DNA of 64,000 nucleotides, from the NCBI GenBank assembly GCA_902800435.1, contig CADCEQ010000001.1:164374-228373 (forward strand). The letters run 5' to 3'. The notes beneath the pieces are model-generated. The model ran no database searches and was not told the origin of the DNA. It saw only the letters and a program-made list of their open reading frames with translations. Made by a program: the position numbers and the translations under genes. Each line of letters begins with the position of its first letter. The stretch's first letter is position 1. Source of the DNA: an uncultured Prevotellaceae bacterium (GTDB lineage: Bacteria; Bacteroidota; Bacteroidia; Bacteroidales; Bacteroidaceae). Of this stretch, positions 16,835 to 25,732 are shown in pieces.

Positions 16835-18382
16835 ATGCTTGTCAAGACCTATAGCGCGGCCGTTATGGGCTTGGAAGCTCAGACGGTCACTGTCGAGGTA
16901 AACATCTCCCGTGGCACGATGTTCCACCTAACGGGAATGGCCGATGTGGCTGTCCGCGAGAGTATTGACCGCATCAAAGCCGCACTTCAGAACACAGGTT
17001 TTAAGTTCCCGACGGCAGAGATAACCGCCAATATGGCTCCTGCCGACATCAAGAAGGAAGGGTCGGGCTATGACCTTCCGCTCGCAGTGGGCATTCTCGC
17101 CGCTAATGGCAAGGTCGACAGCACGCGCCTGGCCAGCGTCATGCTGGTGGGCGAACTGGGACTCGACGGTCGGTTACAGCCTGTCCGCGGTGCGCTGCCC
17201 ATCGCCATCCGTGCCCGTGCCGAGCACTATCAGGGACTCATCGTGCCGCAGCAGAACATCCGCGAGGCCGCCGTTGTCAACAATATCAACATCTATGGCA
17301 TGGAGAACCTGACCGACGTTGTCAATTTCTTCAACGGCGACACCTCCTACCAGCCTACCATCATCGACACCCGCCGCGAGTTCTACGAGCAGCAGAACCA
17401 GTTCGACCTCGACTTCAGCGACGTTCGCGGACAGGAAAACGTCAAGCGCGCTTTGGAAGTTGCCGCTGCCGGTGGACATAACCTCATCATGATAGGCCCG
17501 CCAGGTAGCGGTAAGTCCATGCTGGCCAAGCGCCTGCCTTCCATCTTGCCCCCGCTGTCACTGGCTGAAAGCCTTGAGACCACGCAGATTCACTCTGTGG
17601 CCGGCAAACTGAGCCGCGACACCAGCCTCATCTCGCAACGCCCCTTCCGCGCCCCTCATCATACCATCTCGCAGGTCGCCCTCGTCGGCGGTGGACAGAA
17701 TCCTCAGCCCGGTGAAATCAGTCTGGCTCATAATGGCGTCCTCTTTCTCGACGAACTTCCTGAACTGTCACGCTCTGTCCTCGAAGTGCTGCGCCAGCCA
17801 CTTGAAGACCGCAAGATAACCATCAGCCGAGCCAAGTACAACGTTGAGTATCCCTGCTCGTTCATGATGATTGCCTCGATGAACCCCTGCCCCTGCGGTT
17901 ACTACGGCGACCCCACTCACCACTGTGTCTGCACGCCCGGTCAGATTCAGCGCTACATGAACAAAATCTCCGGTCCACTGCTTGACCGCATCGACATCCA
18001 TTGCGAGATACAGGCAGTGCCATTTGCACAGCTTTCGCAGATGCAACCGGGTGAGCCCAGCGAGAAGGTTCGCGAGCGCGTCATTGCCGCCCGCAAAATT
18101 CAGGAAGACCGATTCCGTCCCTATAAGGGCGTCCACTGCAATGCCATGATGACTGAGAAGATGCTCCACCAGTTTGCTGAGCCTGATGCAGCTTCGCTCG
18201 AGATGCTTCGCATGGCCATGGAGCGACTGAAACTATCTGCCCGTGCTTACAGTCGCATTCTCAAGGTTGCACGCACTATTGCCGACCTTGCCAACTCGGA
18301 GAAAGTACAATCCATACACATAGCCGAAGCCATCGGCTACCGAAACCTCGACCGTGGCGACTGGGCAGAACGCGGATTATAA
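16835..18382 (+). CDS. YifB/ComM-family AAA+ ATPase (Mg-chelatase-like)
   Basis: A 515-residue cytoplasmic ATPase. The N-terminal domain (VKTYSAAVMGLEAQTVTVEV) belongs to the ChlI-type family. The Walker A motif is GPPGSGKSMLAKRLP and Walker B is VLFLDELPEL. A C-terminal Mg-chelatase domain ends with the arginine-rich sensor region (SARAYSRILKVARTIADL). The family relative ComM is a branch-migration helicase in natural transformation; the role in Bacteroidetes is not established. The length is typical. It ends 15 bp from the convergent NigD-like gene, with no terminator visible between them. Confidence 0.93.
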   Translation: MLVKTYSAAVMGLEAQTVTVEVNISRGTMFHLTGMADVAVRESIDRIKAALQNTGFKFPTAEITANMAPADIKKEGSGYDLPLAVGILAANGKVDSTRLASVMLVGELGLDGRLQPVRGALPIAIRARAEHYQGLIVPQQNIREAAVVNNINIYGMENLTDVVNFFNGDTSYQPTIIDTRREFYEQQNQFDLDFSDVRGQENVKRALEVAAAGGHNLIMIGPPGSGKSMLAKRLPSILPPLSLAESLETTQIHSVAGKLSRDTSLISQRPFRAPHHTISQVALVGGGQNPQPGEISLAHNGVLFLDELPELSRSVLEVLRQPLEDRKITISRAKYNVEYPCSFMMIASMNPCPCGYYGDPTHHCVCTPGQIQRYMNKISGPLLDRIDIHCEIQAVPFAQLSQMQPGEPSEKVRERVIAARKIQEDRFRPYKGVHCNAMMTEKMLHQFAEPDAASLEMLRMAMERLKLSARAYSRILKVARTIADLANSEKVQSIHIAEAIGYRNLDRGDWAERGL

Positions 18383-18397
18383 CAAGTTGGTGATGGG

Positions 18398-19078
18398 CTA
18401 ATAGTCACTCTCCTCTTGGATGGAGAAGGTACGGACGACCGTGCCTTTATAGGTAACGACGGTGAGACGTACCGAATCAACGGTCAGTCCACTGAGGGGC
18501 AGGCTCACGTAGGCACGCTGGGAATAGTATTCGGGAGCATCGCCCTGATGGTGGTTGAACAACAACTGTAGGGTGCGCGTGCTGTCTTCATTTACGGTAA
18601 TGCCACCATGAAGCATGCCAATAGACTGTGGTTTAGCATCTTTATCTGTTGCCCCTGTTTTCAGAACCAGTCCTAAGTTAAGATACAGAAGGTTTTGGCC
18701 AACCCAGACGGTCTCCATGCCAATCGGGTCGGGGTTCCATTTGCTGACGGCGCTCGAGTCATTACGCAGGGTAAGCGTTGTTACGCGCGCAAGACTTAAA
18801 GCCTCTGCCCGATTCTCCACCTTATTATAATAAAGAACAGCGCGGTACGTGGTGTCGGGCCTTTTAATCCAGTCGGCTGTATAGGGTGTGGTAAGCGTCA
18901 GTTCGTCATCGTTGTCGGTCAGCACACGGCTTACTTTCTTATCGGCATTGACAAAGGCCTCGACGAAGTCAGCCCGCAAATAGGACAATTCTCCGTCGCC
19001 TTTCTCATAGACCTCCTGCTCGCAAGCAGCAAGCAGCGCCAAGAGAAACACAGGAACACTCACCAACAATTTTCTCAT
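18398..19078 (-). CDS. NigD-like lipoprotein
   Basis: A 226-residue predicted lipoprotein (lipobox LLAAC near residue 19) with an all-beta body. The pattern DDELTLTTPYTADWIKRPDT and the later VWVGQNLLYLNLGLVLKTG and SVRLTVVTYKG fit the NigD-like family of Bacteroidales. The function of the family is unclear; its name comes from a bacteriocin cluster, and no such cluster is present here. It is the last gene of the PASTA-RluD-Ddl operon and overlaps the acyltransferase gene by 4 nt. Confidence 0.7.
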   Translation of the reverse strand: MRKLLVSVPVFLLALLAACEQEVYEKGDGELSYLRADFVEAFVNADKKVSRVLTDNDDELTLTTPYTADWIKRPDTTYRAVLYYNKVENRAEALSLARVTTLTLRNDSSAVSKWNPDPIGMETVWVGQNLLYLNLGLVLKTGATDKDAKPQSIGMLHGGITVNEDSTRTLQLLFNHHQGDAPEYYSQRAYVSLPLSGLTVDSVRLTVVTYKGTVVRTFSIQEESDY

Positions 19079-20211
19079 AAGGCAGCCTGATGGTTTTTCA
19101 AGGGATTGGCATACATCGTAAGGATGCGCTCACGAAGGAAAGGCAGGTCAGGGTCTGCGATAGTAACCTTGGCCAACTGACTGTCGAGGTAGCGGGAGAA
19201 TCGCTGCTCGTCTTCATTTGTGTAGTGAGCGGCATGCTCACGGCTGCCGCTGAGGAGGTCGGCGGCGATGTAGTTGCAAGGATACAGCTCATAGCCTCTA
19301 TGCAGTTCGTGGTCCATGCGATGTGCCACCTCAGCGAAGAACTCCTGACGGGGAAGGCTGTCAAGGTCGGCTATCCACGTATTCACGGGTGCTGCAGCAC
19401 GGTAGGTGACGCGACCCTTGTAGCCGAGAATACCGGTTTTCATGTTATCAAGGTCGTCCTGTCGGCTTTTCTTGAAGGCGGGGTTATCGCGCTTCTGCTG
19501 CATCTCCTGCGCCTTGAGGTAGTCGCATGGGTCGTACTCGTAGCTGATGGTCAGCGGAACGATGTTCAATTCGTTTAAAGTTCCGCCCATGGAGAGCATC
19601 TTCAGCACGGCATCCTGTGTGCGGTCGTCGCTGTCCTTGGCGCGCCCCTCGCGCTGGGCTATCCAGATGTTCTCGTGCTTCTGGGTGACAGCGTAGTGTA
19701 TGTAGCGGCTCATCAGCTGTGAGGCGGCAAGCGTCTCGCGCAGCGAGAGGCCACGGCGCACGGTGAAAGCCTTGTTCATGCGTACCAGTCGCTTAATCCA
19801 CGGATAGATGAGCAGGTTGTCGCCGATGCCGATCTCGACGGTGGTGGGATAATCCTTGTCGACAAGCATCACGTCGAGAAAGGCGGAGTCGAGGACAATG
19901 TCACGGTGGTTCGAAATGAACGTGTAGCGCTGCGACTTGTCCTGCGGGAGCAGGGCGTCGTCGAACGAGCAGCCGTCGGTATGCTTGCGGATGATGTACT
20001 TTACCACGGGCTTCATGAAACGCTTCTGAAAGTCGAGGGGCGTCTTTACGCCAGTGAAGGCCAGCCGCAGCAGTCCGTTACGGATGCCTTTCGGCAGCCA
20101 CGGGGCAAAGCCCTTCATGACGACATTAAACTGGCGGTCGTTAATCAGGTCCTCGAACGCCTGCTTCATCTCCTCCGGCTCGTAAGGCCGTATCTCGTCG
20201 AACTCACTCAT
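19075..20211 (-). CDS. PlsC-like acyltransferase
   Basis: A 378-residue protein with the glycerolipid acyltransferase motifs NHRDIVLDSA (NHx4D-like) and REGRAKDSDD (EGR). It lacks an obvious signal peptide and is probably a peripheral inner-membrane protein. It is longer than a simple PlsC, with an added C-terminal region (HELHRGYELYPCNYIAADLL). Possible substrates are lysophosphatidate, ornithine lipid or another envelope lipid; the sequence does not decide. It overlaps ddl by 4 nt and the NigD-like gene by 4 nt, so translational coupling is likely. Confidence 0.8.
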   Translation of the reverse strand: MSEFDEIRPYEPEEMKQAFEDLINDRQFNVVMKGFAPWLPKGIRNGLLRLAFTGVKTPLDFQKRFMKPVVKYIIRKHTDGCSFDDALLPQDKSQRYTFISNHRDIVLDSAFLDVMLVDKDYPTTVEIGIGDNLLIYPWIKRLVRMNKAFTVRRGLSLRETLAASQLMSRYIHYAVTQKHENIWIAQREGRAKDSDDRTQDAVLKMLSMGGTLNELNIVPLTISYEYDPCDYLKAQEMQQKRDNPAFKKSRQDDLDNMKTGILGYKGRVTYRAAAPVNTWIADLDSLPRQEFFAEVAHRMDHELHRGYELYPCNYIAADLLSGSREHAAHYTNEDEQRFSRYLDSQLAKVTIADPDLPFLRERILTMYANPLKNHQAAL

Positions 20212-21200
20212 ACAAATTGGTTTTCAACAATGTCTGTCAGCACGTCGGCCATCGTCAGACCAGCCGCACGCACCTGCTGGGGAATAAAGCTGGTGGCGGT
20301 CATGCCTGGCGTCGTATTCACCTCGAGCATATTGATCTTGCCCTCGGGCGAGATGATGTAGTCGATGCGGATGATGCCGTTGCAGTGGAGAATGTCGTAG
20401 ATGTGGCTGGTAATCTTACCGACACGCTCGGCAACCTCAGGACTGATGCGGGCAGGGGTAATCTCCTGCACCTGACCGTTATACTTGGCATCGTAGTCGA
20501 AGAACTCGTTCGACGTGACGACCTCGGTAATGGGCAGCAGGACGCTCTTCTGGCGGGTCTTGTAGCAGCCCTGCGTAATCTCGGTGCCCTCAAGGAACGA
20601 TTCCACCATAATCTCCGGGCTCTCCATCATGGCCTTGCGGATGGCCGGAGCCAGCTGGTCGACGTTCTTCACCTTGGTAACGCCAAAACTGGAGCCGTCG
20701 GCGGCAGGCTTCACGAAGCAGGGCATCCCGATCTGGCGCTCTATCTCCTCGTCGCTGACCAGCTCCTCATAGCCCTTGCGGATGAGCAGCGACTCAGCCA
20801 CGCTGACGCCATAGCCGCGCAGGTACTGGTTGAGCACGAACTTGTCGAAGGTCATGGCCTCGACAAGCACGCCACTGGTGCTGTAAGGCAGTCCGATAAG
20901 GTCGAAGTAACCCTGCAGCAGCCCGTTCTCACCGGGTGTGCCGTGAATGGTAATGTAGGCATAGTCGAAGAGACAGGCCTTGCCGTTCTCAACAAACGAA
21001 AAGTCGTTGCGGTCGATGCGTGCCGTCGTGCCGTCGTGCAGCTCTACATGCCAGTCCTGTCCCTTGATGTCGACGATGTAAACGTTATAGCGTTCCTTAT
21101 CGAAAAAGGAGTAAAGTCCCTGTGCCGAGCGCAGCGAGACGTCGTGCTCGGAGGAGTCGCCACCACAGACGATGGCAATGTTGCGTTTCAAATTCTTCAT
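20208..21200 (-). CDS. ddl: D-alanine--D-alanine ligase
   Basis: A 330-residue cytoplasmic ATP-grasp enzyme that joins two D-alanines for peptidoglycan precursors. It shows IAIVCGGDSSEHDVSLRSA at the N-terminus, the conserved HGTPGENGLLQGYFDLIGLP, the ATP-grasp segment MPCFVKPAADGSSFGV and the C-terminal INMLEVNTTPGMTATSFIP. The length is normal. It lies in an operon with rluD and a PASTA protein, an order I recall from other Bacteroidetes. Confidence 0.95.
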   Translation of the reverse strand: MKNLKRNIAIVCGGDSSEHDVSLRSAQGLYSFFDKERYNVYIVDIKGQDWHVELHDGTTARIDRNDFSFVENGKACLFDYAYITIHGTPGENGLLQGYFDLIGLPYSTSGVLVEAMTFDKFVLNQYLRGYGVSVAESLLIRKGYEELVSDEEIERQIGMPCFVKPAADGSSFGVTKVKNVDQLAPAIRKAMMESPEIMVESFLEGTEITQGCYKTRQKSVLLPITEVVTSNEFFDYDAKYNGQVQEITPARISPEVAERVGKITSHIYDILHCNGIIRIDYIISPEGKINMLEVNTTPGMTATSFIPQQVRAAGLTMADVLTDIVENQFV

Positions 21201-21212
21201 TTTATTGCGTTA

Positions 21213-22271
21213 TTACGTTATTGCGATGTTACGAAAATAGTTGCGCCATTTGTCGATGACGGCGGCCATGTCCTCCGGCCAGTCTGAGGTGAAGTCCATC
21301 TGCTGACCAGTCACGGGATGGACGAAGCCGAGCGTTCGGGCGTGGAGCACCTGACGCGGACACAGCCTGAAGCAGTTCTGGATGAACGCCTTGTATGTGG
21401 ACGACCGCTCGCCGCGCAGAATCTCTGTACCACCGTAGCGCTCGTCGCAGAACAGCGGGTGGCCGATATGCTTCATGTGGGCACGTATCTGGTGGGTGCG
21501 TCCCGTCTCCAGGCGGCATTCCACGAGCGTAGTGTAGCCAAACCGCTCCATGACGCGCCAATGTGTTATGGCGGGCTTACCCGTGTCGGAGTCGGGCGGG
21601 AAGACGGCCATGCGCTGGCGGTCGCGCGGGTCGCGGCCTATGTTCCCCTCAATGCGTCCTTCATCCTCGGTGAAGTGTCCCCACACCAAAGCGTTGTACG
21701 AGCGATGGGTGTCGTGGTCAAAGAACTGCTTGCCCAAATGCGTCTTCGCCTCGGGCGTTTTAGCTACGACGAGCAGTCCGCTGGTGTCCTTGTCGATGCG
21801 GTGGACCAGTCCCACTGAGGGGTCGTTGGGATCGTATGTGGGCAGTTTGCGCAGATGCCAGGCTATGGCGTTGACCAGCGTGCCGTGGAAGTTGCCCACG
21901 CCGGGATGCACAACCAGTCCGGCGGGCTTGTCGACAACCATCAGTTGGTCGTCCTCATACACAACGTCTAACGGCAGGTCTTCAGGTTCGATGGTGGTGT
22001 CGTAGTGCGGTCGGTCGAGCATCAATGTGATAACATCGCCCGGGCGCACCTTGTAATTGCTCTTTACAGGACGGTCGTTTACGTGGATGAAACCCGCATC
22101 GGCAGCCTGCTGAATGCGGTTGCGAGTGGTGTGCTGCATATGCTCGTTCAGGAACTTGTCAATGCGCAACGGCTCCTGCCCACGGTCCACCTCCAGACGG
22201 AAGTGCTCGTAGAGTTGCTGGTCGTCATCGTCCAGTTCCTGGTCGCTAAGTATCAGCTCTTCACTATCCAT
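21213..22271 (-). CDS. rluD: RluD-type 23S rRNA pseudouridine synthase
   Basis: A 352-residue enzyme. An S4 RNA-binding domain (LRIDKFLNEHMQHTTRNRIQ) follows an acidic N-terminal extension. The catalytic domain has the RluA-family motif HRIDKDTSGLLVVAKT with the catalytic aspartate, and later GRTHQIRAHMKHIGHPL. It probably converts uridines in helix 69 of 23S rRNA; RluA and RluC are related possibilities. It starts 3 bp after the PASTA gene. Confidence 0.88.
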   Translation of the reverse strand: MDSEELILSDQELDDDDQQLYEHFRLEVDRGQEPLRIDKFLNEHMQHTTRNRIQQAADAGFIHVNDRPVKSNYKVRPGDVITLMLDRPHYDTTIEPEDLPLDVVYEDDQLMVVDKPAGLVVHPGVGNFHGTLVNAIAWHLRKLPTYDPNDPSVGLVHRIDKDTSGLLVVAKTPEAKTHLGKQFFDHDTHRSYNALVWGHFTEDEGRIEGNIGRDPRDRQRMAVFPPDSDTGKPAITHWRVMERFGYTTLVECRLETGRTHQIRAHMKHIGHPLFCDERYGGTEILRGERSSTYKAFIQNCFRLCPRQVLHARTLGFVHPVTGQQMDFTSDWPEDMAAVIDKWRNYFRNIAIT

Positions 22272-22274
22272 ACC

Positions 22275-22982
22275 CTACTCTACTACCTCACCTTCCTCTT
22301 CAGTCTGTTCAACCTCTTCGATGACCGGCTCTGTTTCTTCTACCTCCTCGAACTCGTCTGGGCCGTCCATTTCTTCGTCAGTAAATTCTGGTTCAGGCTC
22401 GGTGTAGTTAATGTCATCATCATTGCTGTATTGGCCGTTACCAATCAGCAAAGTCAGCGGGGTTTCAATCGAAATACGGTCACCCGTGCTGACACGACGG
22501 CCACGGCTCATGATGCCGTACACCCAGTCGCGCTCGCCGACAACGCGCTTCGGCGGCAGCAGTTTGAAGCCCATAGCTCTCAGTTTTGCCTCTGCCTCAC
22601 GATAACTACTATTGTCGATAACGTCGGGGATAGCAAATGTCGGTGAAGACGGTGAGTTGACAGTCACATAGATAATGTGTCCCGGCTTGACTTTCATGCC
22701 GGGCGACGGCGTCTGTGTCAGGATACACCCGGCAGGCAGACGCTTATTGTAGCCTGAGTCGGTAACCATCATCTCGAGTTTGTTCTCATCAAGAATCAAA
22801 CGGGCATCCTTGCTCGACATGTTGACGAGTTTAGGCACCGTAACCTCCTTACCATGACGGGTATACAATTCCAGCCCATACTTCACTCCAAAGCCAAGAG
22901 CTATAATGACGAGCACCATAGCCAGAAGATTTCCCCACAGATAGGTACTCAAAAACTTACCGAAGAATTCCTTTGTTTTCAT
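22275..22982 (-). CDS. PASTA-domain membrane protein without kinase domain
   Basis: A 235-residue protein: a short cytoplasmic N-terminus (MKTKEFFGKFLSTYLWG), one membrane helix (NLLAMVLVIIALGFGVKYGL), two PASTA domains (about 45-110 and 115-180, for example VPKLVNMSSKDARLILDENK) and a strongly acidic tail. PASTA domains bind muropeptides or penicillin-like ligands in other proteins. No kinase or transpeptidase domain is attached. The ATG at 22982 was chosen because the -7 box at 23004-23011 lies between it and an upstream in-frame ATG. It is the first gene of the operon with rluD, ddl, the acyltransferase and the NigD-like gene. Confidence 0.88.
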   Translation of the reverse strand: MKTKEFFGKFLSTYLWGNLLAMVLVIIALGFGVKYGLELYTRHGKEVTVPKLVNMSSKDARLILDENKLEMMVTDSGYNKRLPAGCILTQTPSPGMKVKPGHIIYVTVNSPSSPTFAIPDVIDNSSYREAEAKLRAMGFKLLPPKRVVGERDWVYGIMSRGRRVSTGDRISIETPLTLLIGNGQYSNDDDINYTEPEPEFTDEEMDGPDEFEEVEETEPVIEEVEQTEEEGEVVE

Positions 22983-23003
22983 CGACGATTCACTTTTCGA
23001 TTG

Positions 23004-23011
23004 CAAAGATA
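23004..23011 (-). promoter_or_regulatory. -7 promoter box of the PASTA-rluD-ddl operon
   Basis: TATCTTTG on the minus strand, 21 nt before the PASTA gene start at 22982. It fixes the start of that gene. Confidence 0.65.
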
Positions 23012-23088
23012 ATGAAAAAACAGAAAGAAGCAAAGAATTCTCTCTACTTCTTTCTGTTTTTCTTCATTTTCTTTCCGAGACGGGTAGT

Positions 23089-23244
23089 TTACTTTCCGTG
23101 ATGCTCGTCAGAAACAGTTAACTTCTTGCGGCCCTTTGCGCGGCGTGAAGCCAACACGCGGCGACCATTCTTCGTGGCCATTCTCTCACGGAAGCCGTGC
23201 TTATTGACGCGACGGCGGTTGTGCGGCTGAAACGTTCTTTTCAT
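23089..23244 (-). CDS. rpmH: 50S ribosomal protein L34
   Basis: A 51-residue basic protein ([20 protein letters not shown]..., ending in SDEHHGK) with the full L34 signature [20 protein letters not shown]. It is a component of the large ribosomal subunit. Like other Bacteroidetes L34 proteins it has a short C-terminal extension beyond the 44-46 residues found elsewhere. It is transcribed divergently from efp, with a -7 box at 23290-23297. Confidence 0.97.
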   Translation of the reverse strand: MKRTFQPHNRRRVNKHGFRERMATKNGRRVLASRRAKGRKKLTVSDEHHGK

Positions 23245-23289
23245 TGCTCTAATTCCTTATTTTTTACTGTTTATTATCGTTTTGGGGTG

Positions 23290-23297
23290 CAAAAGTA
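23290..23297 (-). promoter_or_regulatory. -7 promoter box of rpmH
   Basis: TACTTTTG followed by CAC on the minus strand, about 45 nt upstream of the rpmH start codon. Confidence 0.65.
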
Positions 23298-23336
23298 CTC
23301 ATTTCTTTTGAATTACGCAAATTATCCGAGAAATTT

Positions 23337-23379
23337 TTTACTTTTCACTTCTGACTTTTCACTTTTTTTCGTACCTTTG
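23337..23379 (+). promoter_or_regulatory. efp promoter with AT-rich microrepeat
   Basis: The -7 box TACCTTTG is at 23372-23379, followed by CAC. Directly upstream the word ACTTTTCACTT recurs imperfectly (23340-23367). The arrangement, microrepeat then T-run then CGTACCTTTGCAC, matches the pyrE promoter although the word differs. The reverse complement of this word forms the repeat at 26050-26097. Confidence 0.65.
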
Positions 23380-23412
23380 CACCCAAATTCCAACATTTAC
23401 ATTATTATTTAT

Positions 23413-23979
23413 ATGATTAACTCACAAGACATCAAGAAAGGAACCGCCATTCGCATGGACGGTGGTATTTGGGTTTGCATCGACTTCCAGCACCGCAAGC
23501 CGGGTAAGGGTAACACTATCATGAACATCAAGGTGAAGAACGTCAGCGACGGCCGCGTACTGGAGCGCCGCTACAACATCGGCGAGAAGCTGGAGGACGT
23601 CATCATCGAGCACCGCGACTATCAGTACCTCTACGAGGACCAGTCGGGCCGCATCTTCATGAACAACGAGACCTTCGAGCAGATTCCCATTGCCAACGAC
23701 CTCGTCATCGGCCATGAGTTCATGAAGGAGGGCGACACCGTTTCCGTGGTCAGCGACACCACCGACGGCACCATCCTCTACGCTGAGATGCCAGTGAAGA
23801 CCGTTCTGCGTGTCACCCACTCAGAGCCGGGCATCAAGGGCGACACCGCCACCAACACGCTGAAGCCTGCCACACTGGAGACTGGTGTTGAGGTTCGCGT
23901 TCCCCTGTTCATCAACGAGGGCGACCTCATTCAGGTCGACACCCGCGACGGCAGCTACCTGGCACGTGCCAAGGAGTAA
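23413..23979 (+). CDS. efp: Translation elongation factor P
   Basis: A 188-residue cytoplasmic factor that relieves ribosome stalling at polyproline. The KOW-like N-terminal domain has the tip loop HRKPGKGNT with Lys32 at the usual modification position. The OB domains end with VPLFINEGDLIQVDTRDGSYLARAKE (quoted in part as GDLIQVDTRDGSYLAR), the family signature. The length is standard. The ATG at 23413 lies downstream of the promoter; the earlier open frame from 23197 is not used. Confidence 0.96.
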   Translation: MINSQDIKKGTAIRMDGGIWVCIDFQHRKPGKGNTIMNIKVKNVSDGRVLERRYNIGEKLEDVIIEHRDYQYLYEDQSGRIFMNNETFEQIPIANDLVIGHEFMKEGDTVSVVSDTTDGTILYAEMPVKTVLRVTHSEPGIKGDTATNTLKPATLETGVEVRVPLFINEGDLIQVDTRDGSYLARAKE

Positions 23980-24025
23980 TTGAAGAATTGAAAAATTGAA
24001 GTGTTGAAGAATTGAAGTATTCAAT
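23980..24025 (+). repeat. AT-rich microrepeat between efp and the glycosyltransferase gene
   Basis: The word GAATTGAA recurs five times with small changes and runs into the first codons of the glycosyltransferase gene. The TTG start codon at 24012 is itself part of a repeat copy (AATTGAAGTATTCAA). Confidence 0.65.
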
Positions 24026-25046
24026 CATCGTTCCCGTCTTCAACCGTCCTGACGAAGTTTGCGAGTTGCTTGACAGTCTGACCAAGCAGACGCTGAAGGA
24101 CTTCGAGGTTCTTATCGTGGAAGACGGTTCTGAGAAACCATGCAAGGATGTCTGTGACAACTACACAGACATCCTTGATTTGCATTATTACTACAAAGAC
24201 AATAGCGGTCCAGGTCAGAGTCGTAACTATGGCGCCGAGCGGGCCCGCGGCGAGTGGCTCATCGTGCTCGACTCCGACGTGGTGCTGCCCGAAGGGTATA
24301 TGCAGGCTGTTGCCGACGGAACGGGGGACGGCCTTTCTGCCTGGGGAGGTCCCGACGCTGCCCATGAGTCGTTCACGCCGGTACAGAAGGCCATCAGCTA
24401 CTCGATGACGTCGTTCTTTACCACAGGCGGCATCCGCGGCGGAAAGGCAAAGCTCGACAAGTTCTATCCTCGCTCTTTCAACATGGGAATCCGCCGCGAT
24501 GTCTACCAGCAACTTGGCGGCTTCTCGAAGATGCGTTTCGGCGAGGACATCGACTTCTCGTACCGCATTGTCGAGGCCGGCTACAAGACTGCTCTCATCC
24601 CCGATGCCTGGGTATGGCACAAGCGCCGCACCGACCTGAAGAAGTTCTTCCGCCAAGTCTACAACAGCGGCATTGCACGCATCAATCTCATGAAGCGTCA
24701 CCCCGGCACGCTGAAGCTCGTTCACCTGCTGCCTACGGTCTTCACTGTCGGTGTCATCGGCCTCATTCTGATTTCTGCCGTCGGTCGTGCCCTGATGCAC
24801 TACGTCGACCGCGACCAGTTCTACTGGATGTGCTTCGCCCCGTGGATACCTATTCTATTATACAGCGCCGTCATCTTCATTGATTCCACCATCAAAAACA
24901 GGAGTCTGAAGGTGGGGCTGCTCTCTGTACCCGCTGCCTTCACTCAACTGATGGGCTACGGCTTCGGTTTCATCGAGTCGTGGTGGAAGCGCTGCGTACT
25001 GAAGAAAGACGAATTTACGGCCTTCGAAAAGAACTTCTACAAATGA
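24012..25046 (+). CDS. Family 2 glycosyltransferase, membrane-anchored
   Basis: A 344-residue protein with a GT-A fold: YSIIVPVFNRPDEVCELLDS, the DxD-like VLDSDVVLP, and GEDIDFSYRIVEAG as the acceptor region. Two hydrophobic segments near 245-265 and 270-295 suggest membrane anchoring. It probably transfers a sugar to a lipid or glycan acceptor; the donor and acceptor are unknown. The start is a TTG at 24012, the only suitable in-frame start after a stop at 23997, and it lies in an AT-rich microrepeat. Its stop overlaps the radC start (ATGA). Confidence 0.85.
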   Translation: MKYSIIVPVFNRPDEVCELLDSLTKQTLKDFEVLIVEDGSEKPCKDVCDNYTDILDLHYYYKDNSGPGQSRNYGAERARGEWLIVLDSDVVLPEGYMQAVADGTGDGLSAWGGPDAAHESFTPVQKAISYSMTSFFTTGGIRGGKAKLDKFYPRSFNMGIRRDVYQQLGGFSKMRFGEDIDFSYRIVEAGYKTALIPDAWVWHKRRTDLKKFFRQVYNSGIARINLMKRHPGTLKLVHLLPTVFTVGVIGLILISAVGRALMHYVDRDQFYWMCFAPWIPILLYSAVIFIDSTIKNRSLKVGLLSVPAAFTQLMGYGFGFIESWWKRCVLKKDEFTAFEKNFYK

Positions 25047-25732
25047 GCCAACGACTGACCATAGCCAACTGGTCGCCCGACGACCAGCCGCGCGAGAAGC
25101 TACGCGACCGCGGGGCACAGACGCTCACCGATGCTGAGCTGCTGGCCATCCTCGTGGGATCGGGCAGCCCTGGCGTGTCGGCTGTGGAACTCATGCAGAA
25201 GATTCTGACCGACTGCCGCAACAACCTCAACACTTTAGGGAAGATGTCCATCCGCGACCTGTGCGATTACAAAGGCGTGGGCGAGGCCAAGGCCATAACC
25301 ATACTTGCCGCCTGCGAACTGGGCAGGCGCCGCCAGCAGGAAAAGGCTGAGGAGCGGCCCGATCTGGGCACTGCCACCCGCATCTATAACCACATGCACC
25401 CTAAGCTTCAGGACCTCGACGTTGAGGAGTTCTGGCTGCTGCTCATGAACCAGAACTACCGCCTCATCAAGAAAGTGCTCATCTCCCACGGCGGCATCTC
25501 GGAGGTCAGCGTCGATGTCCGCATCATCATGCGCGAGGCAGTCCTGTCGAATGCTACCATCCTCGCCGTCTGCCACAACCACCCCTCGGGCAACATCAGC
25601 CCAAGCAGGGCCGACGATCAACTGACGCAGGCAATCAAACGGGCCAGCGAGGTGATGCGCCTACACTTCCTCGACCACGTCATCGTGACCGACGGAAATT
25701 ATTATTCTTACCACGAACAGGGAAAAATATGA
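25043..25732 (+). CDS. radC: RadC family JAB-domain protein
   Basis: A 229-residue protein. The N-terminal part has a UPF0758 helix-hairpin-helix region (SIRDLCDYKGVGEAKAITIL). The C-terminal MPN/JAB domain has an intact zinc motif in CHNHPSGNISPSRADD (HxHx7D pattern) and an upstream glutamate (EVSVDV). The family has long been called DNA repair protein RadC, but the biochemical function remains uncertain. The start at 25043 overlaps the stop of the preceding gene, and its end overlaps the next gene by 4 nt. Confidence 0.92.
   Translation: MSQRLTIANWSPDDQPREKLRDRGAQTLTDAELLAILVGSGSPGVSAVELMQKILTDCRNNLNTLGKMSIRDLCDYKGVGEAKAITILAACELGRRRQQEKAEERPDLGTATRIYNHMHPKLQDLDVEEFWLLLMNQNYRLIKKVLISHGGISEVSVDVRIIMREAVLSNATILAVCHNHPSGNISPSRADDQLTQAIKRASEVMRLHFLDHVIVTDGNYYSYHEQGKI

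Noticed and set aside
23197..23412. N-terminal extension of efp
   Set aside because: The frame is open but lies upstream of and across the efp promoter, and overlaps rpmH; EF-P length is normal from 23413.
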